Positions 44,450 to 53,518 are shown, numbered from the stretch's first letter. The stretch is 64,000 bases of DNA from Solitalea longa (GCF_002920915.1 NZ_PQVF01000006.1:1-64000), one strand, 5' to 3'. The notes: generated from the letters alone by a model not told the origin. Numbers and translations are program-made.

Positions 44450-45754
44450 ATGCAAATACAAGAAGTCGAATTCCAAAGCAGAGAAGCTATTAGAGCGGTT
44501 CAGTCACAAAAATTAGTGGAACTACTCCGTTATTTGAGCAGTTATTCTCCTTTTTATAAAGCCTTGTTTGCAAAGCATCAGGTTGATGTGACTGCTATTA
44601 AATCGCTTGATGATCTGGAATTATTACCGCTAACTACAAAAGAAGATCTGCAACAGTTTAATGACGATTTTTTATGTGTTGATAAGAGATCTATCATTGA
44701 ATATGTTTCAACTTCAGGAACGCTGGGTAGTCCGGTTACCATAGCACTTACAGAAAAAGATCTGCAACGTTTGGCCACCAATGAGTATAATTCATTTCGT
44801 TGTGCCAATTCTGGATCCAATGATATTTTTCAGTTAATGCTTACGCTCGACCGCCAGTTTATGGCCGGTATGGCCTACTATTCAGGGATCCGAAAATTGG
44901 GCGCCGGAATCATTCGATTAGGACCCGGAGTTCCTGCCTTGCAATGGGAAACCATATTAAGATTAAAACCTACTGCCATTGTAGCTGTTCCATCGTTTAT
45001 TTTAAAGCTGATCGATTACGCCCAGACACATCAAATTGATATAAATGCCACTTCTGTAAAGAAAGCCATTTGTATTGGCGAAGCCATACGGAATGCGGAT
45101 TTTTCATTAAATGTTTTAGGTAAGAAAATTACATCGGCATGGAATATTCAGCTTTTCTCCACCTATGCCTCAACAGAGATGCAAACTGCTTTTACCGAGT
45201 GTAATGAAGGGAAGGGAGGCCATTTACAACCTGAATTACTAATTGTTGAATTGCTGGATGAGAATAACCGACAGGTTAAAGCCGGTGAGTTAGGTGAAGT
45301 GACCATTACCACGCTCGGTGTTGAAGGAATGCCTTTACTTCGCTATAAAACAGGTGATATTTGTACTTATTACCAGGACGATTGCAGCTGTGGCCGGCAT
45401 TCATTGCGACTTTCTTCGGTGTTAGGTAGAAAGCGACAAATGATAAAATTCAAAGGAACTACCCTTTATCCTCCCGCATTATTCGATTTGCTGAATGATA
45501 TGGAAGAAATAAGTGATTATGTTGCCGAAGTTTTTACTAATGAAGTGGGCAATGACGAAGTACTCCTGCATCTTTCAGTAGTTAACTATTCGGAAAGCGC
45601 TGAACGGAAAGTCAGAGGGTACTTACAGGCGAAACTAAGAGTAACCCCGGAAATAAGATTTATTGCTGCCGCTGAATTGCAAAAACTGCAATTTCCTGAA
45701 ACAAGCCGTAAACCTATTAGATTTATCGATAGAAGGAAACAAGTTGAAGCCTAG
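44450..45754 (+). CDS. Phenylacetate-CoA-ligase-like adenylate-forming enzyme
   Basis: 434 residues with the PaaK pattern: YSPFYKALF near the N-terminus, the ATP-binding STSGTLGSPVTIALT (about 83-97), STYASTEMQTAF and LRYKTGDI. It activates an aromatic acid as an AMP ester and passes it to CoA or an ACP. In this cluster p-coumarate from the tyrosine ammonia-lyase is the obvious substrate. It follows a 42-nt gap and is the last gene of the run, ending at a weak hairpin. Confidence 0.87.
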   Translation: MQIQEVEFQSREAIRAVQSQKLVELLRYLSSYSPFYKALFAKHQVDVTAIKSLDDLELLPLTTKEDLQQFNDDFLCVDKRSIIEYVSTSGTLGSPVTIALTEKDLQRLATNEYNSFRCANSGSNDIFQLMLTLDRQFMAGMAYYSGIRKLGAGIIRLGPGVPALQWETILRLKPTAIVAVPSFILKLIDYAQTHQIDINATSVKKAICIGEAIRNADFSLNVLGKKITSAWNIQLFSTYASTEMQTAFTECNEGKGGHLQPELLIVELLDENNRQVKAGELGEVTITTLGVEGMPLLRYKTGDICTYYQDDCSCGRHSLRLSSVLGRKRQMIKFKGTTLYPPALFDLLNDMEEISDYVAEVFTNEVGNDEVLLHLSVVNYSESAERKVRGYLQAKLRVTPEIRFIAAAELQKLQFPETSRKPIRFIDRRKQVEA

Positions 45755-45780
45755 CTTAATAGTTTAACTTAGAGTTAGCC

Positions 45781-45804
45781 AGAACTTCTCTACTAGTTCT
45801 TTTG
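45781..45804 (+). terminator. Weak terminator at the end of the pigment cluster
   Basis: Stem AGAACT (45781-45786) / AGTTCT (45795-45800) followed by TTTTG. It overlaps the last codons of the convergent gene. Confidence 0.45.
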
Positions 45805-47523
45805 TACTCTTTTCAAGTTCAACAAGTTCAGTGCATTAATATGGTATCCGGTAATATTATTCTGGTACATATTTACCAGCTGATCATAAAACAATACCAC
45901 TACTGGAGCTTCTTTCATTACCAAATTATCCATTTGGTGGTAAAGGTCGAATCGAATGGAATCATTGGTTTCGTAATATGATTTCTCAAATAGTTCATCG
46001 AACTTTTTATTCTTAAAATTGGTATAATTAGGGCCTATCGGAACATAGTTTTTTGAGTAAAAAACCGATAGGTAATTCTCTGCATCAGGAAAATCAGCAG
46101 ACCAGGAACCACGGAAAAAGTTAATTCCATTTTTAGAGATCATTTCCCTTAAACTGGCCCCGGGTTGAACCTCTACCTTGGTTTTAATGCCCACATCGCT
46201 TAGTTGCCCCTGAACAAACTCAATCAAATCCCGGTAGGTGGTGGTGGTATGTAAAGTAATTTCAGGTAAATCCTTTCCGTTGGGATAACCCATTTGGGCG
46301 AGTAACTGCTTCGACTTCTCAGGATTGAAGGAATAACCGGTCACTTTCTTCTCATCAAAACCGGGCATTCCTTTCGGAATAAAACCTTGGTAGGCCGGTG
46401 TTCCAATACTGTTACGTAGGTATTTAACCATTTGATTGCGGTCGATGGCGTAATTAATAGCTTGTCGGAAACGCTTATCTTTAAACGGACTGTTTTTTAC
46501 AATGGCCATATTGCTATCAACCAGCATTCCAATGTATTCGGTATTCAAATAAGGGCCTTTAAGCAGTACAAATTTTCCCCGGTATTTCTCCTGAAGTTTA
46601 CCCGATTTGGTTAAAATATCGTCGCGGTAACTGCCATCAATGTTATTAAAGAAATCGAGATTGTGTTTGATGAACTCCATAAAAGCCGTTTGCTTATCGG
46701 CAATGAAGGTTATTTTAACTGCATCCAGAAAGGGGAGTTGAGTGTTGCCATCTTTTTCAAAATACTTTTCATTTTTAAGGAACACCATGATCTCACCCTC
46801 TTTCCAGTATTTAAATTTAAAAGGGCCGGTTCCGACAGGATGATTTCTGAAATCTTTACCGTAAAACTCGGCTACTTCATGAGGTACAACCACGCAGTAT
46901 TGACCGGTTAATAAGCTAGGAAAGGCCGGAAATGGTTTTTTTAGGTTAACACGAAATGTACTATCGTTCAAGGCTTCAAAAGGTACTTTTTCGCTCACCT
47001 TGTCATTAAATATCCACGAACCCGATGAGGCTACTTTAGGGTCAATGATCCTGTTAAAACTGTAAACAAAATCTGCCGCCACTACTTTACGGCCTTTTCC
47101 ATTGGCAAAATGTTCATTATCATGAAAATACACATCATTGCGCAGATGAAAGGTATATATTAAACCGTCGTTACTCAGATTAAAGCTTTGGGCAATAGAA
47201 GGAACCGCTTTTAAACTGTCGCTTAGCTGCAGCAGGCCGTTAAAGAGCATATTGTCGCACCAAATATTGTTATTGTTACGGGCAAAAGCCGGGTCGAGTG
47301 AAGTTACGCCCTGATCGAGGTTAATGTTAAAGACTTTTTTGCTGGAGTTTTCTTTATCTGAAGAACAGGAAAGTAATCCGAAAAGGGTTAATAAGAAAAG
47401 AAAGGAAAGGAACTTTTTATCAGCTATTTCGGGTCCTCCTTTGAAGGTAGGCGGATGATTAACATTGGTCAACTGCTCACATTTATGCTCTATTACAATT
47501 CTTACATTTTGTTTGTCACTCAT
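45793..47523 (-). CDS. ABC-type peptide/solute-binding lipoprotein (SBP family 5)
   Basis: From the ATG at 47523 the protein has 576 residues. The family-5 binding domain includes LDPAFARNNN, YTFHLRNDVYFHDNE, PVGTGPFKFKYWKEGEIM and RFRQAINYAIDRNQMV, as in DppA/OppA. The lipobox GLLSC lies unusually deep, Cys at about 53, behind 35 polar residues. A perfect SD (AAAGGAGGA, 47442-47434) is followed 6 nt later by ATA (47427-47425), exactly where a normal lipoprotein start would be. Either ATA is the true start, an ATG has mutated, or the long form is used. No permease or ATPase genes are adjacent. Substrate unknown. Confidence 0.85.
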   Translation of the reverse strand: MSDKQNVRIVIEHKCEQLTNVNHPPTFKGGPEIADKKFLSFLFLLTLFGLLSCSSDKENSSKKVFNINLDQGVTSLDPAFARNNNNIWCDNMLFNGLLQLSDSLKAVPSIAQSFNLSNDGLIYTFHLRNDVYFHDNEHFANGKGRKVVAADFVYSFNRIIDPKVASSGSWIFNDKVSEKVPFEALNDSTFRVNLKKPFPAFPSLLTGQYCVVVPHEVAEFYGKDFRNHPVGTGPFKFKYWKEGEIMVFLKNEKYFEKDGNTQLPFLDAVKITFIADKQTAFMEFIKHNLDFFNNIDGSYRDDILTKSGKLQEKYRGKFVLLKGPYLNTEYIGMLVDSNMAIVKNSPFKDKRFRQAINYAIDRNQMVKYLRNSIGTPAYQGFIPKGMPGFDEKKVTGYSFNPEKSKQLLAQMGYPNGKDLPEITLHTTTTYRDLIEFVQGQLSDVGIKTKVEVQPGASLREMISKNGINFFRGSWSADFPDAENYLSVFYSKNYVPIGPNYTNFKNKKFDELFEKSYYETNDSIRFDLYHQMDNLVMKEAPVVVLFYDQLVNMYQNNITGYHINALNLLNLKRVQKN

Positions 47524-47660
47524 TACTTTTTCGTCTGTAAATCTTATAAAGTAATATTCCAGGTTTTCAAGCTCGGCTAGGCGTTAATTGTCCTAAATCA
47601 AATTATTCCAAAGAGTCAGTCGATCTGAATTTTTACTCATATCGATTTAATGTCAATTAT

Positions 47661-47668
47661 TACCTTTG
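47661..47668 (+). promoter_or_regulatory. Candidate -7 box for the BtuF-like gene
   Basis: TACCTTTG matches TAnnTTTG and ends 30 nt before the ATG at 47699; -33 box not clear. Confidence 0.45.
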
Positions 47669-47698
47669 CAACGAAAATAAGCTAATTCAACAAATTAT

Positions 47699-48202
47699 AT
47701 GCATAATCGCGAGCAACTATTAGGGAGTGTTTCAGTAGAAATCAGAGAAGATCTTGAAACCCGCATAGATATCATTGAACATAAACTAAAGTATGTTACT
47801 GATAAGCCGGTAATTGCAATTGTTGAAAGTTTAGTGCCGTTTAAGTTAGCTGTTGTTAACAACGAACTGGTAAGTTTGGTTGGAGGTTCAGTGGTTGAAT
47901 CATCAGCTATCAACTCATGGGAGGATATGAAAGCCATTGATCCGGAGATTGTTGTTTTCGCATTGAAAGGCTTCGACATTCCTAAAACCTTGTCGGCTGT
48001 ATTTGAACAGGTGCCGATGGAATTGTTAGGACAGTTATTTGCCACAAAAAGCAATAGACTCTATATTGTAAATCCAGAGAACTTTTATGGGGCTAGCGGA
48101 GCTGCTTTAGTTGATCATTTGGAGCTAATGGCCGAAATTATAAATCCGAAGCAGTTTTATTTTGGTTTTGAAGGCGAAGGCTGGGTGAAATTATCAGTTT
48201 AA
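47699..48202 (+). CDS. BtuF/TroA-like half-protein, probably cytosolic
   Basis: 167 residues without a signal peptide. KPVIAIVESLVPFKLA, LVGGSVVESSAINSWEDMKAIDPEIVVFALKGFDIPKT and the NRLYIVNP strand resemble one lobe plus linker of cobalamin/siderophore binding proteins (BtuF type, where the usual text is PDVI...PCGF). It is about half the usual length and has no transporter partners nearby. It may be a cytosolic relative that has lost the export signal and one lobe; function unknown. Confidence 0.6.
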   Translation: MHNREQLLGSVSVEIREDLETRIDIIEHKLKYVTDKPVIAIVESLVPFKLAVVNNELVSLVGGSVVESSAINSWEDMKAIDPEIVVFALKGFDIPKTLSAVFEQVPMELLGQLFATKSNRLYIVNPENFYGASGAALVDHLELMAEIINPKQFYFGFEGEGWVKLSV

Positions 48203-48212
48203 GATTTAATTT

Positions 48213-48261
48213 GATTACACCAATTAACTTAATCAGTGTAATCAATATTAATCGGTGTAAT
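48213..48261. repeat. Extragenic AATCrGTGTAATC repeats, locus 1
   Basis: GATTACAC (48213-48220) is inverted relative to GTGTAATC (48236-48243), which belongs to AATCAGTGTAATC; a second unit AATCGGTGTAAT begins at 48250. The same unit occurs at 51508-51538. It lies between convergent genes and may also work as a terminator hairpin. Confidence 0.65.
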
Positions 48262-48782
48262 TAAAAAGCTATAAACTTATCGGCCTGGTCGTTGACAAAT
48301 TTTAAAGTGGTTGGGTCAACAATTGCTCCATGAGCGTCAAGTGTTGAGTTGATCTTAGGGATATGAATACGCATTGGTAAAACCGTAAGGCCAATGTAAT
48401 TGCAAATTCCGGTAAAGTGTTCTACTCCGCGAATATTGCCATAGGTTCCATCGGCAATGCCCACCAATGCTGTTTTTTTGCCCGAGAAACTTTCAGGGAA
48501 TTTACAGCCATCGATAAATAATTTTAATACTCCCGGAAAACTGCCGTTGTATTCAGGAATCACAAAAATGAATTTATCAGTAGCGCTCACTTTATCCTGG
48601 ATCAGCTGAAACTGCTCACTGCGACGGCCGTACAGATCTGATTTGATCATGTTTTCAGGCAAATCGCATAAAGAAATTAAATGAGCATCGATGCCTTTTT
48701 GCGCCAAAACCTGCTGATAAAATCGGGCAACCAACAAAGTTTTACTGTCATGACGGTTGGTACCTGCTATTATTGAAATCAT
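48261..48782 (-). CDS. NADPH-dependent FMN reductase family protein
   Basis: 173-residue flavodoxin-like protein. The phosphate-binding loop is AGTNRHDSKTL, and the flavin-side motif PEYNGSFPGVLKLFIDGC is that of the FMN_red family (quinone, azo or chromate reductases). Monocistronic. Substrate not predictable. Confidence 0.88.
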   Translation of the reverse strand: MISIIAGTNRHDSKTLLVARFYQQVLAQKGIDAHLISLCDLPENMIKSDLYGRRSEQFQLIQDKVSATDKFIFVIPEYNGSFPGVLKLFIDGCKFPESFSGKKTALVGIADGTYGNIRGVEHFTGICNYIGLTVLPMRIHIPKINSTLDAHGAIVDPTTLKFVNDQADKFIAF

Positions 48783-48971
48783 ATGTTGAAAATATACTTT
48801 GTTAATTTGTTGAATATTTAGGTTATTGCCAATGTTAATAAGCCCTGTAAATTTTTGTTTAAAGTTGTATCTTTAGGCGCTTTGAAAAGCCGGGGCAAAA
48901 CTAACAAAAATCTAGATTAAGCCATTAAATAAGCCATCAAAAGCACATTTTAACAGTTAAACATACCACTA

Positions 48972-49778
48972 ATGAGTAAGATTATTGCGCTTGCCAATCA
49001 AAAAGGCGGAGTAGGTAAAACCACATCAGCCATCAACCTTGCTGCGAGTCTTGGCGTGCTTGATTTTAAAACCTTGTTGATCGATGCCGATCCGCAGGCC
49101 AACAGTACATCAGGCACTGGCTATGATCCTCGTAGTATTAAATCCAGCGTTTATGAGTGTATCATTAACGATTTGGACCCTAAAGACGCAATCATTAAAA
49201 CCACTACTCCAAATCTTGATCTTCTTCCTGCCCATATCGACCTGGTAGGTGCTGAAATTGAGATGATCAATTTGCCTGAGCGTGAGTTTAAAATGAAGAA
49301 AGTATTGGATACCGTTAAGGATCAGTATGATTTTATTATTATCGACTGTTCTCCTTCATTGGGTCTTATTACTATTAACTCATTGGTTGCTGCTGATTCG
49401 GTAATTGTTCCGGTACAGTGTGAGTATTTCGCTTTGGAAGGTTTAGGAAAACTATTGAATACAATTAAGATCGTTCAATCTCGTTTAAATACTAATCTTC
49501 AGATCGAAGGTATCCTGTTAACTATGTACGATGTGCGTCTTCGCTTATCGAACCAAGTTGTAGAAGAGGTGAAAACACACTTCCAGGATTTGGTATTTGA
49601 AACTATTATAGCACGTAATACCAAGTTAAGTGAAGCGCCAAGTTTTGGAGTTTCGGCAATTATGCACGATGCTTCAAGCAAAGGAGCTGTTAATTATCTT
49701 AACCTGGCACGTGAATTACTTCGCAAAAACGGTATTACCACCGAAGCTGGTGCCGAAGCTGCTGAAGTAGGAGACTAG
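48972..49778 (+). CDS. parA: Chromosome partitioning ATPase ParA (Soj)
   Basis: 268 residues with the deviant Walker A KGGVGKTTSAINLA (11-24), DADPQANSTSG and FIIIDCSPSLG. It lacks the N-terminal DNA-binding extension of plasmid ParA proteins, so this is a chromosomal Soj-type ATPase. It is the first gene of a parA-parB-DUF5683-dapB-lepB order that is widely conserved in Bacteroidota. It is separated from parB by 135 nt with a hairpin. No parS-like 16-bp palindrome was found in the intergenic parts. Confidence 0.95.
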   Translation: MSKIIALANQKGGVGKTTSAINLAASLGVLDFKTLLIDADPQANSTSGTGYDPRSIKSSVYECIINDLDPKDAIIKTTTPNLDLLPAHIDLVGAEIEMINLPEREFKMKKVLDTVKDQYDFIIIDCSPSLGLITINSLVAADSVIVPVQCEYFALEGLGKLLNTIKIVQSRLNTNLQIEGILLTMYDVRLRLSNQVVEEVKTHFQDLVFETIIARNTKLSEAPSFGVSAIMHDASSKGAVNYLNLARELLRKNGITTEAGAEAAEVGD

Positions 49779-49830
49779 CTTGTTTTAATCTGATTGAGTA
49801 GATCAGATCATACAATATTTATAAATTAAC

Positions 49831-49857
49831 TAACCCCGGTCGTTTCGGCTGGGGTTA
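49831..49857 (+). other. Strong RNA hairpin between parA and parB
   Basis: TAACCCC (49831-49837) pairs with GGGGTTA (49851-49857), and the stem continues inward through G-T, G-C, T-G, C-G and G-C pairs to a TTT loop, about 12 bp in all. No T-run follows, so it is not a classic terminator; it may stabilise the parA mRNA or lower read-through. Confidence 0.5.
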
Positions 49858-49913
49858 TGCAATATAGAATGGTTAGGCGAAAGCCGATTTTATAACTTAA
49901 AAACACGATAGCA

Positions 49914-50822
49914 ATGAGTGCCATTAAAAAAAGTGCTTTAGGTAAGGGTTTGGGTGCCTTGTTGGCAGAAAATGACACTACAGAAATACACGAAAATTTA
50001 CATAAGCAACAGCCTGCAACTCCTGCAGCAGCTGTAGCCGGCTCAATATCATTTATCGATATTGAGAAGATCGATACTAATCCTTTTCAGCCTCGCACCG
50101 ATTTTGATGAGCTTGCCTTAGGCGAATTAGCCGACTCTATTAAAGTGCAGGGCATTATTCAGCCGCTTACCTTGCGTAAGCTGAATGATAACCAATTCCA
50201 GTTGATCTCTGGTGAGCGCCGTTTACGTGCTTCTAAAATTGCTGGTTTAAAAGAGGTTCCTGCCTACATTCGTACGGCCAATGACCAGGAAATGCTGGAA
50301 ATGGGTCTTATCGAAAACATTCAGCGTGAAGACCTGAATGCCATTGAGATCGCGATCAGTTTTCAGCGAATGATTGACGAAGTTGGTTTGAAGCAGGAAG
50401 AACTGGGGGATCGTGTAAGTAAAAATCGTTCAACGGTTACCAATTACCTTCGTTTGTTAAAACTTCCACCGGTAGTTCAGGCTGGTATTCGTGATGGGCG
50501 TATTTCCATGGGCCATGCCCGTGCAATCATCAACGTTGCTGATATTGATAAACAATTGTGGATCTATCGTCAGATCATTGAGAAAGACCTTTCGGTTCGT
50601 AAAGTAGAAGAATTGGTGAGAGAGCTAGGCAAAAAAGCCGAACCTGTTGAACGTAAAGAACCCAATATCCTCTCCATTCATCTAAAAAAAGTTCAGGATG
50701 ATCTTTCCTCTCGTTTCAGTACTAAAATCGCCCTGCGCATTGACGATAATGGCAAAGGAAAAATTGAAATACCTGTTCTTTCCACCAACGATCTGAACAG
50801 AATTCTCGAATTATTAGGTTAA
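49914..50822 (+). CDS. parB: Chromosome partitioning protein ParB (Spo0J)
   Basis: 302 residues. The N-terminal KKSALGKGLGALLAEN is the ParA-activating peptide. The CTPase domain has NPFQPRTDFDE, ISGERRLRASKIAG and ENIQREDLNAIE (box III). A helix-turn-helix follows (LKQEELGDRVSKNRSTVTNYLRLLKL) and a dimerisation C-terminus. It binds parS and spreads as a CTP clamp. The stop is directly followed by the next start. Confidence 0.95.
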   Translation: MSAIKKSALGKGLGALLAENDTTEIHENLHKQQPATPAAAVAGSISFIDIEKIDTNPFQPRTDFDELALGELADSIKVQGIIQPLTLRKLNDNQFQLISGERRLRASKIAGLKEVPAYIRTANDQEMLEMGLIENIQREDLNAIEIAISFQRMIDEVGLKQEELGDRVSKNRSTVTNYLRLLKLPPVVQAGIRDGRISMGHARAIINVADIDKQLWIYRQIIEKDLSVRKVEELVRELGKKAEPVERKEPNILSIHLKKVQDDLSSRFSTKIALRIDDNGKGKIEIPVLSTNDLNRILELLG

Positions 50823-51488
50823 GTGATATTGAGGTCAACAAAATATATTAATCCTTCGCGCTGCCTTTTGGCAGCGTTGTTTATACTCATTAGTTCCCTT
50901 TCGGCGTGGGCACAGCAACCTGCCGACAGTCTTAAACTGGCAGATCCTATCATTAAGGCTGATACGCTTAAAAAAGGAGAGGTAGAGCCTGTTGTTAAAA
51001 AGAAAAAGGTTCGGACACCAAAAGATCCCAATACTGCGGTTTTTCGGTCGGCAGTAGTTCCCGGTTTAGGACAAATTTATAACCAGCGGTACTGGAAACT
51101 TCCAATCATTTATGGTGGTTTTGTGGCCCTGGGTTATGCCATTAATTTCAACCAGAAATATTATAACGAGTTTGTAAACGAATACATTCTCCGTACTGAT
51201 GGTGATCCCAGCTCAATACCAAATCCTGATTATAAGAATGCCCCTGATGAGCAGATCATCAGCGTAAAAGATTTTTATAAGCGTAACCGCGATATATCTA
51301 TCATTGGAACGGTGGCTCTGTACGCCGCCCAGGTTATTGATGCTTATGTAGATGCCGAATTGTCAAATTTTGATGTTAGCGACGATTTATCGTTAAAAAT
51401 AGGCCCTTCAATCAATCAAAGCTTTGCTTACCGGGGAATGCCTTCTTATTCAGTAGGGCTGAGTTTAAAGTTCACCTTAAAAAAATAA
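50823..51488 (+). CDS. DUF5683 membrane protein
   Basis: 221 residues, GTG start directly after parB. A signal-like hydrophobic N-terminus (LLAALFILISSLSAWA) is followed by a Lys-rich linker, then AVVPGLGQIYNQRYWKLPIIYGGFVALGYAINFN, the hallmark of DUF5683, and a second helix near IIGTVALYAAQVIDAYVDA. Function unknown; the place between parB and dapB is a conserved feature of the phylum. Confidence 0.85.
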   Translation: MILRSTKYINPSRCLLAALFILISSLSAWAQQPADSLKLADPIIKADTLKKGEVEPVVKKKKVRTPKDPNTAVFRSAVVPGLGQIYNQRYWKLPIIYGGFVALGYAINFNQKYYNEFVNEYILRTDGDPSSIPNPDYKNAPDEQIISVKDFYKRNRDISIIGTVALYAAQVIDAYVDAELSNFDVSDDLSLKIGPSINQSFAYRGMPSYSVGLSLKFTLKK

Positions 51489-51507
51489 AGAGTACTTAGT
51501 TACCGTT

Positions 51508-51538
51508 AATCGGTGTAATCCTATAAATCAGAGTAATC
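51508..51538. repeat. Extragenic AATCrGTGTAATC repeats, locus 2
   Basis: AATCGGTGTAATC (51508-51520) and AATCAGAGTAATC (51526-51538), 18 bp apart, in the gap between the DUF5683 gene and dapB. Same unit as at 48231-48261. Confidence 0.65.
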
Positions 51539-51547
51539 ATTTTTAAT

Positions 51548-52288
51548 ATGAAAATAGCATTGTTAGGCTACGGAAAAATGGGTAAAGAAATTGAACAAAT
51601 TGCTTTACAACGTGGTCATGAGATAGTTTTAAAAGTAAACGATACCAACCTGGAAGACTTAACTGTTGAGAATTTGGCTAAAGCCGATGTTGCTATTGAG
51701 TTCAGTACTCCATTCACCGTTTTAGGCAATATTGATCTTTGTTTTAAAGCTTCAACGCCAATTGTGGTAGGAACTACAGGTTGGTATGCCGAATTCGATA
51801 AGATCAAAGAACGTGCTTCAACAGAAGGAAATGCGCTTTTTCATGCAACTAACTTTAGCATTGGGGTAAATATTACTTTCCATATCAATAAGGTTTTAGC
51901 TAAAATTATGAATGGTTTTCCCGGTTACGATGTGCAAATGGAAGAAATCCATCATACCCAAAAGCTTGATCATCCAAGTGGAACAGCCATTACATTGGCA
52001 GAAGGTGTATTGGAAAACCTTAACCGTAAACAAAAGTATGGTGCTTGGTTAAATGATGGAAATGAACAAAAACCAACTGTTTCGGAGGATACGCTTTTGA
52101 TCGAGGCCTTGCGCCAGGAAGCGGTACCAGGTACGCATACCGTTAGCTATATTTCAGAAATTGACCGGATTGACTTACGCCATGAAGCATTTAACCGTAA
52201 AGGTTTTGCCACAGGAGCCGTTGTTGCTGCTGAATGGCTAAAAGATAAAAAGGGTGTTTTCACGATGAAAGACCTGTTGTCTTTTTAA
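51548..52288 (+). CDS. dapB: 4-hydroxy-tetrahydrodipicolinate reductase
   Basis: 246 residues. Nucleotide-binding LLGYGKMGKEI, the GTTGW stretch, ATNFSIGVNITFHI, and the substrate-binding EIHHTQKLDHPSGTA with the catalytic His pair and Lys. It catalyses the second step of the lysine/diaminopimelate branch, so it is needed for peptidoglycan. Confidence 0.95.
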   Translation: MKIALLGYGKMGKEIEQIALQRGHEIVLKVNDTNLEDLTVENLAKADVAIEFSTPFTVLGNIDLCFKASTPIVVGTTGWYAEFDKIKERASTEGNALFHATNFSIGVNITFHINKVLAKIMNGFPGYDVQMEEIHHTQKLDHPSGTAITLAEGVLENLNRKQKYGAWLNDGNEQKPTVSEDTLLIEALRQEAVPGTHTVSYISEIDRIDLRHEAFNRKGFATGAVVAAEWLKDKKGVFTMKDLLSF

Positions 52289-52342
52289 AAAAAGTTTTGC
52301 AGATAAATTTTTCAATTATATTTGGTCGCTAAGCCAAGGACA

Positions 52343-53455
52343 ATGAATTTGAAATTTTGGAAAAAGAACGGCACTACAGCTGCCGCAGATAGTAAAAAGA
52401 AGTCAACAGCGCGTGAATGGACCGACGCCATCATTTTTGCCGTTATTGCTGCCACGTTAATTCGTACATTCTTTATTGAGGCCTATACCATTCCTACCCC
52501 TTCAATGGAAAAATCGCTGCTAGTTGGTGATTTCTTATTTGTAAGCAAGGTAAACTATGGCGCTCGCACCCCGATGACACCAATTGCCTTCCCTTTTGCC
52601 CATCATACTATTTTAGGCATGAAAGCTTATTCAGATGTTGTTCAATGGGATTATCACCGTATTCCAGGGTTTCAGGATATTAAAAATGGAGATGTAGTTG
52701 TGTTTAATTATCCGGTGGATGTGGATCCGGCAACGGGATTGCCTCGACCAGTGGATAAACGGGAAAACTATATTAAACGTTGTATAGCTATTGCAGGCGA
52801 TACTATTTCGGTTATTAAAGGTGAGGCCTATGTAAATGGCAAACCAGCACCTGTTCAGCAGCAAGGGCAAACCGATTATACAGTTCAAACGGATGGTACA
52901 GATTTGAACCGTAAAACTTTACAGGAAATGCATATTTCTGGCGATAAGATCAGCAGTAATGTTTACGATCTTACCATGACTCCTGAGAATGCAGAAAAGA
53001 TGAAGCAATTCTCAAGTGTAAAGAGTGTTCAGAAGTTCGTTTATCCTGATTCAATTGCGGATCCTTCTATTTATCCGCAAGACGCTGCCTTTAAATGGAA
53101 CGTAGATAATTTTGGTCCGTTATGGGTGCCTAAAAAAGGAGCAACCTTAAAACTTACCAAAGAAAATATAGCGTTGTACCGTCATTGCATTAATTTCTAC
53201 GAGAAAAATGAATTAAAGGAACAGCCTGATGGCTTTTATATCAACGGCAAGAAAACGGATAGTTATACCTTTAAAATGAACTATTATTTCATGATGGGTG
53301 ATAACCGCCATAACTCATTAGATTCGCGCTTCTGGGGCTTTGTTCCTGAAGACCATGTGGTGGGTAAAGCCTTATTTATCTGGATGAGCTATGATTCAGA
53401 AGGAGGTTTCTTTAGTAAGATTCGTTGGAGCCGTTTATTCAACGGTATTCATTAA
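52343..53455 (+). CDS. lepB: Signal peptidase I
   Basis: About 370 residues. The ATG at 52343 ([10 protein letters not shown]) is chosen over a TTG at 52322. One helix at about 28-45, then catalytic S54 in [11 protein letters not shown] and K145 in [12 protein letters not shown]; the box E motif is [15 protein letters not shown] long insert between the boxes is usual in this phylum. It cleaves secretory signal peptides at the outer face of the inner membrane. Ends the par-dap-lep run at a strong terminator. Confidence 0.95.
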   Translation: MNLKFWKKNGTTAAADSKKKSTAREWTDAIIFAVIAATLIRTFFIEAYTIPTPSMEKSLLVGDFLFVSKVNYGARTPMTPIAFPFAHHTILGMKAYSDVVQWDYHRIPGFQDIKNGDVVVFNYPVDVDPATGLPRPVDKRENYIKRCIAIAGDTISVIKGEAYVNGKPAPVQQQGQTDYTVQTDGTDLNRKTLQEMHISGDKISSNVYDLTMTPENAEKMKQFSSVKSVQKFVYPDSIADPSIYPQDAAFKWNVDNFGPLWVPKKGATLKLTKENIALYRHCINFYEKNELKEQPDGFYINGKKTDSYTFKMNYYFMMGDNRHNSLDSRFWGFVPEDHVVGKALFIWMSYDSEGGFFSKIRWSRLFNGIH

Positions 53456-53481
53456 ATTCATAAAGAATCATTAATATAAAC

Positions 53482-53518
53482 AAAAGGGGACCTGAATATT
53501 ACTTCAGGTCCCCTTTTG
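53482..53518 (+). terminator. Terminator after lepB
   Basis: Perfect 15-bp stem, AAAAGGGGACCTGAA (53482-53496) with its complement at 53503-53517, 6-nt loop and terminal TTTT. Confidence 0.9.

Noticed and set aside
45793-48202. Peptide or cobalamin ABC transporter operon
   Set aside because: The two binding-protein-like genes are divergent, of different families, and no permease or ATPase gene is adjacent.
48783-49913. parS site near parAB
   Set aside because: No palindrome like TGTTTCACGTGAAACA could be seen in the upstream or intergenic stretches; the only dyad (49831-49857) does not resemble it.
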